Shown: piece by piece, positions 1 to 5,324 of the stretch
Position numbering within the stretch: the first letter of the stretch is position 1
How the letters are laid out: each line of letters starts with the position of its first letter
NCBI GenBank assembly: GCA_002254745.1
Contig: NJED01000073.1
Location: 1 to 5,603, forward strand
Source of the DNA: Desulfurococcales archaeon ex4484_217_1
Lineage (GTDB): Archaea > Thermoproteota > Thermoprotei_A > EX4484-217-1
Length of the DNA: 5,603 bases
Direction: 5' to 3'
Translations under genes and position numbers: made by a program
The notes under the pieces: generated by a model
Database searches by the model: none
Seen by the model: only the letters and a program-made list of their open reading frames with translations
Told to the model about the DNA's origin: nothing

Positions 1-224
1 TAAATGTTTATTGAAAAACCTGTAAATGATTTAGCTATTTTCCAAAACTTCTTAACCTTATAATCGGAGAACCCAAGAGATTTTAAGAGAGGTGAAGTAG
101 CAACCGGTACGTCACGACAGCCTAAACCAAGTTCTAAACAGCCCTTAACTTGCCTATCCAAACACTTAATTATAGTGTAAGCGAATTCCTTAAGAGTTCT
201 ATCGTGAAACCTTATGTTGACCAC
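1..224 (-). CDS. Unidentified protein, 5' part only (runs off the left edge)
   Basis: The minus strand is open without a stop from a GTG at 224-222 to the window edge, giving 74 codons plus two bases. The residues look like a soluble, helix-rich protein: MVNIRFHDRTLKEF at the start, CLDRQVKGCLELGLGCRD near residues 22-39, then SPLLKSLGFSDYKVKKFW. I chose the GTG because in-frame TAG and TAA codons lie immediately upstream (four and ten bases before it) and an AAGGA motif sits 4 nt before it. Codon use (AGA/AGG, ATA, AAG) matches the better-supported genes here. The plus-strand frame over 150-341 is a cysteine- and leucine-rich shadow. I do not recognise the family and assign no function. The three cysteines could be structural or metal-binding, but that is only a guess. 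Because upstream frames are closed, this could also be an N-terminally truncated relic rather than a complete gene start. Confidence 0.55.
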   Translation of the reverse strand, partial: MVNIRFHDRTLKEFAYTIIKCLDRQVKGCLELGLGCRDVPVATSPLLKSLGFSDYKVKKFWKIAKSFTGFSINI

Positions 225-598
225 CTATCCTTAATTTACAGACACCTTATTATCCTTCATGTAATAGCTTATGTAATCATAGGATTAAATATGTACCGTT
301 CATGTAGGCTTAAACGTTGTGCAAAGCATTGTTCCAATTAATAAGTAATAAATATTGTTTAGTAAAATTTGATAAATGTTTTTAGTACTAGCCTACACTT
401 TCATGCATTCCTTGCACTATAATAAGCTTAGTATTATTTAACGAACTATGCAGAAAAGTACTTGGTGGTTAGAAATGCTACCTCACTTACATGCTCATGT
501 TAAGTAATAATTTTATGTAATATCTGGGGTAATTGTAAAAAGTTTGCGGAAACGTGCATAATATCCTCGGCTTCTAATGGTGGAGACAATATAGGCTA
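225..598. other. Gene-free interval
   Basis: Reading all six frames by eye, I find only short open stretches with no recognisable motifs. A run of five T on the minus strand (plus 537-541, AAAAA) lies about 60 nt beyond the stop of the minus-strand PIN gene and could end that transcript. A TATA-like stretch on the minus strand (plus about 282-292, CATATTTAATC) lies about 60 nt before the GTG of the left-edge gene and could serve as its promoter. Neither is strong. I see no tRNA, repeat or hairpin. Confidence 0.4.
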
Positions 599-1081
599 TT
601 AAGTTGCTGTAATTTCCCCTACATGGATTATTTGGATTTGCTTATTTAACTTTCTACATATTGTTAATAGCTGATCGAAGTGTTTATCCTCATCTAGTAC
701 TAGTACTGGAATGTTCATGTGAACTGCCACAGCTGCTGATGAAATATCGCCCCACGGTACAGTGTAGTCGTGTTCGTATGTTTTTAACTTCAACTTACCC
801 ATCCATAGAGCATATTGTAAGCTCTTAACGACATTCAATTTTCTGTAAACTAAAGTAGCGTACCCTAGCGATGTTTTCATGTCAAATCCTAGTTTATGCA
901 TTGCAGATACTAGTTCGCTCACGTTGAACAAGCCTATGTGGAGAGTTATTCTCCCTTTCTCATGGATGTTTAAAAGCGTCCTAATCTTATCCCATCCTGG
1001 TTCTCGAGTAAGCGGTAATAGTAAAGGCCAAGTATCGATAACTATGTTATTCGGTAAGTTCTTCAACTCTCCCGCTCTCAA
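599..1081 (-). CDS. PIN-domain toxin (VapC-like) paired with an AbrB antitoxin
   Basis: This is a predicted Mg2+-dependent endoribonuclease of the PIN fold, 160 aa. The usual acidic residues are visible: D16 in NIVIDTW, E56 in NVSELV, D112 in WGDISSAAVAV, and D130/D132 in LVLDEDKHF. Spacing and the closing beta-strand plus alanine-rich helix fit PIN toxins, although the sequence differs clearly from the other three toxins here. The frame is open further upstream, to an ATG at 1147, but that would add 22 hydrophobic and basic residues and deepen the overlap with the antitoxin. A TTG at 1081-1079 has a near-perfect AGGAGG ribosome site 6 nt before it, so I start there. The gene then overlaps the antitoxin by 35 nt, which suggests translational coupling. 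The target RNA cannot be read from the sequence. It could also be a housekeeping PIN nuclease, but the antitoxin partner argues against that. Confidence 0.85.
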   Translation of the reverse strand: MRAGELKNLPNNIVIDTWPLLLPLTREPGWDKIRTLLNIHEKGRITLHIGLFNVSELVSAMHKLGFDMKTSLGYATLVYRKLNVVKSLQYALWMGKLKLKTYEHDYTVPWGDISSAAVAVHMNIPVLVLDEDKHFDQLLTICRKLNKQIQIIHVGEITAT

Positions 1082-1319
1082 TACTTCCCTCCTTATCCCT
1101 CTCCTTGAGAAACATTTTAATAGTACCAGCAGGCTTAACGTTATCAATAAATTCTATAAGAGACGTAGGCTTCTTCAAAATAAACCCACTATCTAGAAGA
1201 ATAACGTCTAATTCATCTCCTTCCTTAATACTTAGTTTTTCCCTAACCTTCTTAGGTATAGTAATTGTAAACCTCTTACCCACTCTAACTCTTAAAGTTT
1301 CCTCTTCCATGAGAACCAT
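1047..1319 (-). CDS. AbrB/MazE-type (swapped-hairpin) antitoxin
   Basis: This 90-aa protein has an N-terminal SpoVT/AbrB-like DNA-binding domain. RVRVGKRFTITIPKKVREKL (about residues 10-29) followed by SIKEGDELDVILLDSGFILKK is the classic pattern: a 'k.tIPk.vRe.L.ikeGDel' core and two closing strands. The remaining charged tail (FIDNV to EELTE) probably binds and neutralises the PIN toxin encoded directly downstream. Family knowledge suggests it also represses its own operon. The first ATG (1319) lacks a ribosome site, but a TATA-like ACATATTT lies about 26 nt upstream, fitting a leaderless transcript. An in-frame ATG at 1310 is an alternative that removes three residues. Its 3' end contains the AGGAGG that appears to serve the toxin start. 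Family assignment is firm; the toxin pairing rests on overlap. Confidence 0.88.
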   Translation of the reverse strand: MVLMEEETLRVRVGKRFTITIPKKVREKLSIKEGDELDVILLDSGFILKKPTSLIEFIDNVKPAGTIKMFLKERDKEGSIESGRVEELTE

Positions 1320-1336
1320 AAATTATTCACATATCC

Positions 1337-1465
1337 TTAGAAATATGTAATGCTACTTAAGTATTTTCTGTATATTCTGACTGCATATTCGGCATTACCT
1401 TTGAAGCCTATTAGGAGGTGTTTTGAGAATATTCCGTTTTTTGTATGTGTGAGGCAGCTTATTTT
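1337..1465 (-). pseudogene. Relic of an unidentified gene (C-terminal fragment)
   Basis: A 42-codon minus-strand frame between a TAG (1468-1466) and a TAA (1339-1337) has no start codon of its own but reads like real protein: KNGIFSKHLLIGFKGN, then AEYAVRIYRKYLSS. The mix of aromatic, glycine and basic residues and the codon choice look coding rather than random. It begins at the 3' end of the neighbouring vapC, in another frame, and ends just before the AbrB gene. The simplest reading is the tail of a gene cut off when the VapBC unit was placed next to it. I do not recognise the family. A chance open frame of this length is possible. Confidence 0.35.
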
Positions 1466-1902
1466 CTATAGTATTCTTTAATATGTTTTATTCGATGCTC
1501 CCTACCTCTAAGATTTCTTAACAATTTTTCATCCGCTGTGTAGACTACCGTATTTAATCTGTACGCTAAAACTATGTAGTATGCGTCGTAAACTGTTATA
1601 CTGTTCTTCACACTATAGTCTAGGGCTTTGTCTAAGAGTTCTCTAGTGATTTCAGTAAAGCTTATTTTCACATCATAAAGTAAGTCTATAATTTTGTACA
1701 GTTCCTTTTCTCCGATGAGGCCTTTAACCAGATACTTTCTAAGGGTATTATAGATTTCTATGAGTGCGTAGGTGGGAGAAACAACCTCGACATATCCCAT
1801 TAAATGATCATTTCTAAGTAGTTTAGCTTGATCACTATAGTCTTCAAGTATAAACCACTTAACAATAACGTTAGAATCGGCAACTATTTTCCCCAATTCC
1901 AA
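1459..1902 (-). CDS. vapC: VapC toxin (PIN-domain ribonuclease)
   Basis: This is a 147-aa PIN nuclease, the usual VapC size. All four catalytic acids are visible: D9 in IVADSNVIVKWF, E49 in ALIEIYNTL, D106 in TVYDAYYIVLA and D124 in YTADEKLLRNL. The family cleaves structured RNA such as tRNA or rRNA loops; this one's target is unknown. The start codon is TTG at 1902, inside the 3' end of the antitoxin gene (19-nt overlap). A second TTG at 1896 has a better-placed AGGGA (6 nt upstream) and would give MGKIVADSN, so the true start may be two codons later. It is transcribed together with the RHH antitoxin upstream. Nothing suggests inactivation. Confidence is high for family and pairing, lower for the exact start. 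Confidence 0.9.
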   Translation of the reverse strand: MELGKIVADSNVIVKWFILEDYSDQAKLLRNDHLMGYVEVVSPTYALIEIYNTLRKYLVKGLIGEKELYKIIDLLYDVKISFTEITRELLDKALDYSVKNSITVYDAYYIVLAYRLNTVVYTADEKLLRNLRGREHRIKHIKEYYRK

Positions 1903-2123
1903 TCCCTATCTTCCCTAATAAACTCCGAGGACAAGTTACCCTTTATGTAGCCGATTTTCTCGGCAAGCTCGTCGATTTCTTTTATAAGCCTCTTAGCTCT
2001 CTCTTCTCTAACACGGTTAATAAGGTATTCACGTATTTCACGAGAATAATCTATGCCAAGCTTCTCAAGTTCTTTCTTAACCCATTTAGGAACACGGACA
2101 CCAATAACAACAGTGTTACCCAC
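1884..2123 (-). CDS. vapB: VapB antitoxin, ribbon-helix-helix type
   Basis: This 79-aa antitoxin starts with a beta-strand, VVIGVRVPKWVKKELEKLG (about residues 5-23), then a helix DYSREIREYLINRVREERAK. That is the RHH/CopG arrangement in which the paired strands of a dimer contact the operator. The basic and acidic helix (residues 36-58) leads to a C-terminal tail, EFIREDRDWNWGK, likely to wrap the VapC active site. The start is GTG at 2123, with GGTG 8 nt upstream and a strong TATA box about 39 nt upstream, so the leader is only about 10-15 nt. The gene overlaps vapC by 19 nt. Autoregulation is expected from the family. A short CTAC-T-GTAG palindrome (2147-2155) next to the TATA box is a possible operator. 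Confidence 0.87.
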   Translation of the reverse strand: MGNTVVIGVRVPKWVKKELEKLGIDYSREIREYLINRVREERAKRLIKEIDELAEKIGYIKGNLSSEFIREDRDWNWGK

Positions 2124-2556
2124 AGCAACTGCACCAAGTAAACAGCCTACTGTAGACTTATATATAGTTAACGGAAAACTATAGTCTCAAAGTAAACACT
2201 TTAAAATTCACGGAACATATGCTAAGCTTTAGAAATAAGAAACCTGTAATTAACATTCTTCTATCCATTATTTCATTTGACTAGGTGAAGTGAAGTTTGA
2301 TTGAAGTCCATCGAAGTTATAGCTTCAATTATGGGAAACTAAGAGTATGGTATTAATTATGGTAATTAAATGGGCCAAGAGAGGTAAGTGTAATAGCATT
2401 GTTCGTTTATGAGGGAAACCGACACCCATAAGGGAAATCATTAGCCTTAGTGTAACAAGATTGTCATCAAGTATCAAGCCTAGAGCTGAGAACGTTAAGG
2501 TATGGTGATGGTCTTTGATGTGAAGGGATATACCTGTAGGTGCTTGTAAGTACATA
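2124..2556. other. Gene-poor interval between divergent vapB and the transporter
   Basis: The left end holds the minus-strand vapB promoter. The middle has a GAAG motif repeated four times (2287, 2292, 2303 and 2313), with a CTTC at 2323 that can pair with the last copy. From about 2437 a plus-strand stretch in the transporter's frame reads coding-like (REIISLSVTRLSSSI) but is cut by TGA at 2506 and 2521. A minus-strand frame of 76 codons (2555-2325) is histidine- and leucine-rich with no family features, and I leave it out. No convincing intact gene is present. Confidence 0.4.
2158..2166 (-). promoter_or_regulatory. Archaeal TATA box of the vapBC operon at 1459-2123
   Basis: On the minus strand this reads TATATATAA, very close to the archaeal TATA consensus. 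Its centre lies about 39 nt before the GTG start, predicting transcription start near 2137 and a leader of about 14 nt. The palindrome CTAC-T-GTAG (2147-2155) falls between the TATA box and that start, a sensible site for autorepression. Confidence 0.6.
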
Positions 2557-3504
2557 ATGTATCATACAATTATATTGCCTTTACTTACTGCGTGGTATAT
2601 GTTGCCAGCGTATATGCTTATGGCAGGGTACTCTATACTTGAAATAGGCATAATCTTCACGCTAATCAATATATTGTCTATACCCCTAACCTACATGATA
2701 GGCAAACTATTCGACCGTGTACCTATTAGACATGGCCTCATTATAATTGATGCATTAGATGGTGTAGAAAATGTTCTCTACGGGTTATCGTATGCCCTTC
2801 TAGGACCGTTAATGTTTTCTCTAGGCTTGTTGGTAGGCAAGATTTCTAGGATATTTTATCCGTTATATCAGACTGCTGAGAAGCTTCTATATCCTAAGGA
2901 TAGACTTGAAGAAGTATTTGCCTGGCATATGAAGCTACTATTACTAAGCGAAGCCGTAGAATTCATCATATTAGGGTACATTTTTGGCACACTACTTCCC
3001 AAACCAATACACTATGCTATAGAATTCATAGCTATAGGAGCTACCTCAATGTTTACGGTAATGTACCTAGTTAAGTATCTGCCTAGACTGGATGCTAAGG
3101 AAAGAATAAGGGATGTCTTCACCTTTAAATTTGATAAGGAGTTTAAGGCCATACTTACCATCGAAGCATTGGAAATCATTGCACTATATTTAGCACCTGA
3201 AATAGTGCTAATAAACTACATGATGATTGTACTTAAGATGTCTTTCTTTCAGGTAATGCTAGTAGTAGCTCTATCAGCTCTAGCATCACTGCTGGCAATA
3301 CACTTATCTGAACATATATCACCTAGACATGGATTTAAAGTGATATCCCTATATTTTACACTAAGAACGGGATGGGCGTTGATAATGTTCTTGATTCTAA
3401 ACTTCTACGCAATACTAGCAGCTAACATCATGGCCGAATTCGGTAACACTCTAACACTACCCTTCTATAGATCTTGGATCTTCAGTAAAAGTACTGAGCG
3501 ATAA
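2557..3504 (+). CDS. Major facilitator superfamily-like transporter, C-terminally truncated
   Basis: This is a 315-aa hydrophobic protein with about ten predicted membrane helices (roughly residues 4-24, 29-49, 59-82, 83-103, 126-148, 152-174, 197-220, 229-251, 261-284, 285-302). GKLFDR at residues 49-54, between helices 2 and 3, matches MFS motif A, and a charged central loop (KERIRDVFTFKFDKEFK) separates the two halves. Full MFS proteins have 12 helices and about 380-420 residues, so the last two are missing. They can be found downstream in other frames, so this is probably a damaged gene. The start at ATG 2557 is the first possible one after a TGA at 2521. No good ribosome site precedes it (GGTG is 14 nt away), so the original N-terminus may also be altered. 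The substrate cannot be predicted. It stands alone on this strand with no visible operon partner. Confidence 0.8.
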   Translation: MYHTIILPLLTAWYMLPAYMLMAGYSILEIGIIFTLINILSIPLTYMIGKLFDRVPIRHGLIIIDALDGVENVLYGLSYALLGPLMFSLGLLVGKISRIFYPLYQTAEKLLYPKDRLEEVFAWHMKLLLLSEAVEFIILGYIFGTLLPKPIHYAIEFIAIGATSMFTVMYLVKYLPRLDAKERIRDVFTFKFDKEFKAILTIEALEIIALYLAPEIVLINYMMIVLKMSFFQVMLVVALSALASLLAIHLSEHISPRHGFKVISLYFTLRTGWALIMFLILNFYAILAANIMAEFGNTLTLPFYRSWIFSKSTER

Positions 3505-3611
3505 GGCTAGTAGTATTTTAGCGGGAATATCAAGCACTGTATCCAACACTACCGTATCTAACAAGCCTAGCACTATTCCTAACCACAATCCCAATCCTAC
3601 TATTACTATAG
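3499..3611 (+). pseudogene. Frameshifted and shortened C-terminal tail of the transporter
   Basis: Omitting one base at 3499 (C in GAGCGATAAG) removes the TAA and continues the protein as STEDKASSILAGISS, which is what MFS proteins typically show after helix 10. From 3528 the third frame reads YQALYPTLPYLTSL, then ALFLTTIPILLLL, and ends at TAG 3609-3611, like a last MFS helix. Between the two pieces about 20-25 expected residues (helix 11) are absent. So at least one single-base insertion and one deletion with a frame change separate this tail from the main reading frame. The reconstruction is my reading from family knowledge, not an alignment. Confidence 0.65.
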
Positions 3612-3654
3612 ATGAAAACGTAAGTATACAAGCTACTTTAATTAACTACCTTAA

Positions 3655-3664
3655 TTTATATAAT
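3655..3664 (+). promoter_or_regulatory. TATA box ahead of the 30-codon mini-ORF
   Basis: TTTATATAAT is a close match to the archaeal TATA element. Its centre is about 30 nt before the ATG at 3690, giving a nearly leaderless transcript. Readthrough from here would also transcribe the downstream vapBC pair. Confidence 0.5.
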
Positions 3665-3689
3665 ATAATCCTCTATTACAAGAGCCTAC

Positions 3690-3782
3690 ATGGCAAAGGT
3701 TTGTATGCATCCTTTATCTGCAGATGTTGATTCTTCAATTTCTTCTGCAGATGTTGATTCTTCAATTTCTTTCATGGTGTGA
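3690..3782 (+). CDS. 30-codon mini-ORF with an internal duplication, possible gene relic
   Basis: ATG 3690 to TGA 3780-3782 encodes MAKVCMHPL, then SADVDSSIS twice, then FMV. The doubled nine residues come from an exact 27-bp tandem duplication that keeps the frame. A good TATA box stands about 30 nt upstream, so this looks like the intact beginning of a leaderless gene whose body has been lost, or a very small real gene. The vapBC promoter starts only about 6 nt after its stop. The overlapping frame that joins this DNA to the antitoxin (from ATG 3724) gives a hydrophobic extension without a ribosome site, and I do not favour it. I do not recognise a family and the coding status is uncertain. 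Confidence 0.3.
   Translation: MAKVCMHPLSADVDSSISSADVDSSISFMV
3717..3770 (+). repeat. Perfect 27-bp tandem duplication (two copies)
   Basis: Copies 3717-3743 and 3744-3770 are identical; each begins TCTGCAGATG and ends TTCAATTTCT. The unit length is divisible by three, so a frame through it stays open. Perfect identity suggests a recent event such as replication slippage. Confidence 0.95.
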
Positions 3783-3787
3783 TAAAG

Positions 3788-3795
3788 CTTATAAT
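3788..3795 (+). promoter_or_regulatory. TATA box of the vapBC operon at 3838-4498
   Basis: CTTATAAT, preceded by the purine-rich ATAAAG (possible BRE), lies about 46 nt before the vapB ATG. Transcription would start near 3818, giving a leader of about 20 nt that contains the GGTG ribosome site. Confidence 0.5.
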
Positions 3796-3800
3796 CCCTG

Positions 3801-3840
3801 CATAGTATACCTTTATCTGACTACAAAGGTGTATACTATG
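3801..3840. promoter_or_regulatory. 10-bp perfect inverted repeat over the vapB start, likely operator
   Basis: CATAGTATAC (3801-3810) and GTATACTATG (3831-3840) are exact reverse complements 20 bases apart. An inner CTTT/AAAG pair (3811-3814, 3825-3828) extends the symmetry. The right arm contains the ATG of vapB; the left arm lies between the TATA box and the expected transcription start. RHH antitoxins bind such palindromes as VapBC complexes, so an autoregulatory operator is the best reading. In a transcript begun further upstream the same bases could fold and hide the start codon. Confidence 0.6.
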
Positions 3841-4065
3841 AGCGTAGTCTTTAGTGTGAGAATTCCTAGGAAGCTTAAGAAGTTAATGGATGAATGTAAA
3901 GGTGTAAATTGGGCTGAGGAGATTAGAGCATTTATTGATAGGAGAGTTAGAGAGATATTAATGGAGGATTATCTTAGAGTTGCTAGGGAGGCACGTAAGC
4001 AACTAGACAAGGTACCAGTACCTGTTGATGAGTTAATTCGTGAGGATAGGGGACGTGAGTACTAA
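3838..4065 (+). CDS. vapB: VapB antitoxin, ribbon-helix-helix type
   Basis: This is a 75-aa antitoxin. SVVFSVRIPRKLKKLMDE (residues 2-19) forms the strand and first helix, and VNWAEEIRAFIDRRVREIL (23-41) the second helix of an RHH fold. A charged linker leads to the C-terminal tail VDELIREDRGREY, expected to bind VapC. I chose ATG 3838 because GGTG lies 6 nt upstream and the RHH domain begins immediately; an in-frame ATG at 3724 would add 38 residues translated from the tandem repeat. The gene overlaps vapC by 11 nt. It closely resembles the VapB at 5325-5552 in layout and in the NW/DW-xxEI motif, so the two are probably paralogues. Regulation is likely through the inverted repeat over its start. 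Confidence 0.88.
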   Translation: MSVVFSVRIPRKLKKLMDECKGVNWAEEIRAFIDRRVREILMEDYLRVAREARKQLDKVPVPVDELIREDRGREY

Positions 4066-4498
4066 GAATATTGTTGTTGATAGTTCTGTTCTCTTTGCAC
4101 TATTCTTTTCCGAGGAATACAGTGAGTGGTCTGAGGAGACGATTAAAGAATACGATGAACTCCATGTACCAGAACTGGTATTTCTAGAAACCAGCAATGC
4201 AGCTTGGAAAAGAATAACAATATTTAAACAACCAAGCGATATCGTACTAAAAAACCTTAAATTACTACATAAGTTCATAAGTGACACATGCATAGTTCAC
4301 AGGGACATAAACTATCTTCAAAGAACAATAGAACTTTCTATAAGACTCGGGGTAACCATTTATGACTCATTATTCCTCGCTATAGCGGAAGAATATAAAA
4401 CAAGAGTATTAACTATTGATAAAAAACTTGTGGAAACCCTAAAGTATAGAAAAGAGGAATATAGAGTAATAAGCCCATGGAGCAGTATTGTGCAGTAA
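4055..4498 (+). CDS. vapC: VapC toxin (PIN-domain ribonuclease)
   Basis: This is a 147-aa PIN nuclease with all four acidic residues: D9 in IVVDSSVLFALFF, E45 in FLETSNAAWKR, D104 in TIYDSLFLAIA and D122 in LTIDKKLVETL. I start at GTG 4055, giving MSTKNIVVDSS, because GAGG lies about 9 nt upstream and the length then matches the family. A GTG at 4040 would add five residues but has no ribosome site. It overlaps vapB by 11 nt, indicating translational coupling. A run of six T follows the stop codon at once and probably ends the operon. RNA cleavage is inferred from the family; the target is unknown. The sequence is closest by eye to the VapC at 4897-5319 (shared ETANALWK/ETSNAAWK and T(V/I)YD motifs). 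Confidence 0.9.
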   Translation: MSTKNIVVDSSVLFALFFSEEYSEWSEETIKEYDELHVPELVFLETSNAAWKRITIFKQPSDIVLKNLKLLHKFISDTCIVHRDINYLQRTIELSIRLGVTIYDSLFLAIAEEYKTRVLTIDKKLVETLKYRKEEYRVISPWSSIVQ

Positions 4499-4504
4499 TT
4501 TTTT
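4499..4504 (+). terminator. T-run terminator after vapC
   Basis: Six T bases directly follow the TAA of vapC. Archaeal RNA polymerase can terminate at such oligo-T tracts without a hairpin. No stem-loop precedes it. Confidence 0.5.
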
Positions 4505-4716
4505 GTCGGTACCCCATTAGTTGCATTCAAGTACTAGTTAAAGATGGTTTAACCTACTTTGCGGAATTGAGATGCTGATTAATGAAAACACCTATATTAT
4601 GAAGACAAGGCCATGAAATTTTTGGTAGATCTGTATCACTATTTGTTATCAGCACTCAAGACTGAGTGCACAATCCGTGATATTGGTCTACCATTCTGAT
4701 GGTGCACTTTTTGTAC

Positions 4717-4724
4717 TATATAAT
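4717..4724 (+). promoter_or_regulatory. TATA box at leaderless distance from ATG 4747
   Basis: TATATAAT has its centre about 26 nt before the ATG at 4747, the exact spacing expected for a leaderless archaeal gene. It supports the idea that a real gene once began there. Confidence 0.45.
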
Positions 4725-4746
4725 TCTATTGGAGACTGGTATTGCT

Positions 4747-4856
4747 ATGGTGACGTTAGAGACTATTAAGAAGTTCTTTGAGAGTAAGAAGGGAAGGATG
4801 TCTGTGGAGCATCAACTATTTTACATTACTACGTAGTGGAGTGTATGAAGAAATAG
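4747..4856 (+). pseudogene. Remnant of an unidentified gene start, frameshifted
   Basis: From ATG 4747 the frame reads MVTLETIKKFFESKKGRM, then SVEHQLFY, and soon stops at TAG 4834-4836. Shifting frame at 4827 continues with YYVVECMKK to a TAG at 4854-4856. The composition is that of a soluble helical N-terminus, and a TATA box sits about 26 nt upstream. It looks like the first 35 or so codons of a gene with a small indel and the rest missing. I do not recognise the family. A chance open frame is possible given the short length. Confidence 0.3.
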
Positions 4857-4896
4857 CCACGTTCACTTAATTATTGAGATAGCTTAAATTCTTGGT

Positions 4897-5319
4897 TTAA
4901 GGTGTGTAAACTACATCTAAATTCTTCATTTTAAGAGCATCATGTAACTTCTCATCAAAGCTTACTAATTTACATTTATTGTTCAACGCTAATATCACAT
5001 ATACCGCGTCATAGACGGTGATACCGTAGTCTATTGCAAAATCGGTTGCATCTTCAAGTAAATCTCTCGAACTATATATCTTTGCAACACTATTGGTTAT
5101 TAATGGTATTATAATCTTTCTTAGAGTAGAGTATTTGTCCATGGGAATTCTCCTGAGTAGATAAACGTGCTTCCATAATGCATTAGCGGTCTCTATAAAT
5201 GCTTGGTCTACGGTAATTAAGTCGGTTTTCCTATTCGATTTAAGGAACATTCTAGCCTTGTGATAAAATTCGTCTTTAACTATAATACTTGCGAATATAG
5301 ATGAATCTACGACATACAT
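4897..5319 (-). CDS. vapC: VapC toxin (PIN-domain ribonuclease)
   Basis: This is a 140-aa PIN nuclease. The catalytic acids are D5 in MYVVDSSIFASII, E43 in FIETANALWK, D104 in TVYDAVYVILA and D122 in VSFDEKLHDAL. ATG 5319 is a convincing start: the conserved first strand begins at once and AAGGT lies 8 nt upstream, at the end of the antitoxin gene. Unlike the other three pairs, the genes do not overlap; 5 nt separate the vapB stop from the vapC start, still close enough for coupling. It is a likely RNase against tRNA or rRNA by family knowledge. No damage is visible. No T-run follows the stop, so the transcript may continue leftward. Confidence 0.9.
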   Translation of the reverse strand: MYVVDSSIFASIIVKDEFYHKARMFLKSNRKTDLITVDQAFIETANALWKHVYLLRRIPMDKYSTLRKIIIPLITNSVAKIYSSRDLLEDATDFAIDYGITVYDAVYVILALNNKCKLVSFDEKLHDALKMKNLDVVYTP

Positions 5320-5324
5320 TAAGC

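Larger units (their letters stand above)
4505..4896. other. Intergenic region with gene relics and a hairpin
   Basis: No intact gene is visible. Bases 4652-4669 form a 7-bp perfect hairpin (GCACTCA, loop AGAC, TGAGTGC) with no T-run after it. A plus-strand frame ending at 4769 reads SDGALFVLYNSIGDW and then YCYGDVRDY, with no clear start. A second short frame beginning at 4747 overlaps it. Together they suggest degraded gene remnants. Confidence 0.4.

Noticed and set aside
150..341. 63-codon plus-strand frame
   Set aside because: It overlaps the better-supported minus-strand gene at 1-224, has no ribosome site, and has a cysteine- and leucine-rich composition typical of a shadow frame.
2325..2555. 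76-codon minus-strand frame divergent from the transporter
   Set aside because: It is histidine- and leucine-rich with no domain features and no ribosome site, and its start nearly coincides with the transporter's. It is most likely a chance open frame.
3724..3837. N-terminal extension of the vapB at 3838 by 38 residues
   Set aside because: The added residues are translated from the tandem repeat and promoter, have no ribosome site and precede a normal RHH start that does have one.
4652..4669. 7-bp perfect hairpin considered as a terminator
   Set aside because: No T-run follows it, and the T-run directly after vapC at 4499-4504 is a simpler terminator. Its role is unknown.
4613..4699. 28-codon frame beginning MKFLVDLYHYLL, considered as a PIN-toxin start
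   Set aside because: MKFLVD resembles a PIN first strand, but the following residues and early stop do not, and there is no antitoxin next to it.
4677..4703. Possible C/D-box guide RNA (GTGATAT, then CTGA, near a short palindrome)
   Set aside because: The C box departs from RUGAUGA and the second C'/D pair is missing or overlapping, so the structure does not hold.
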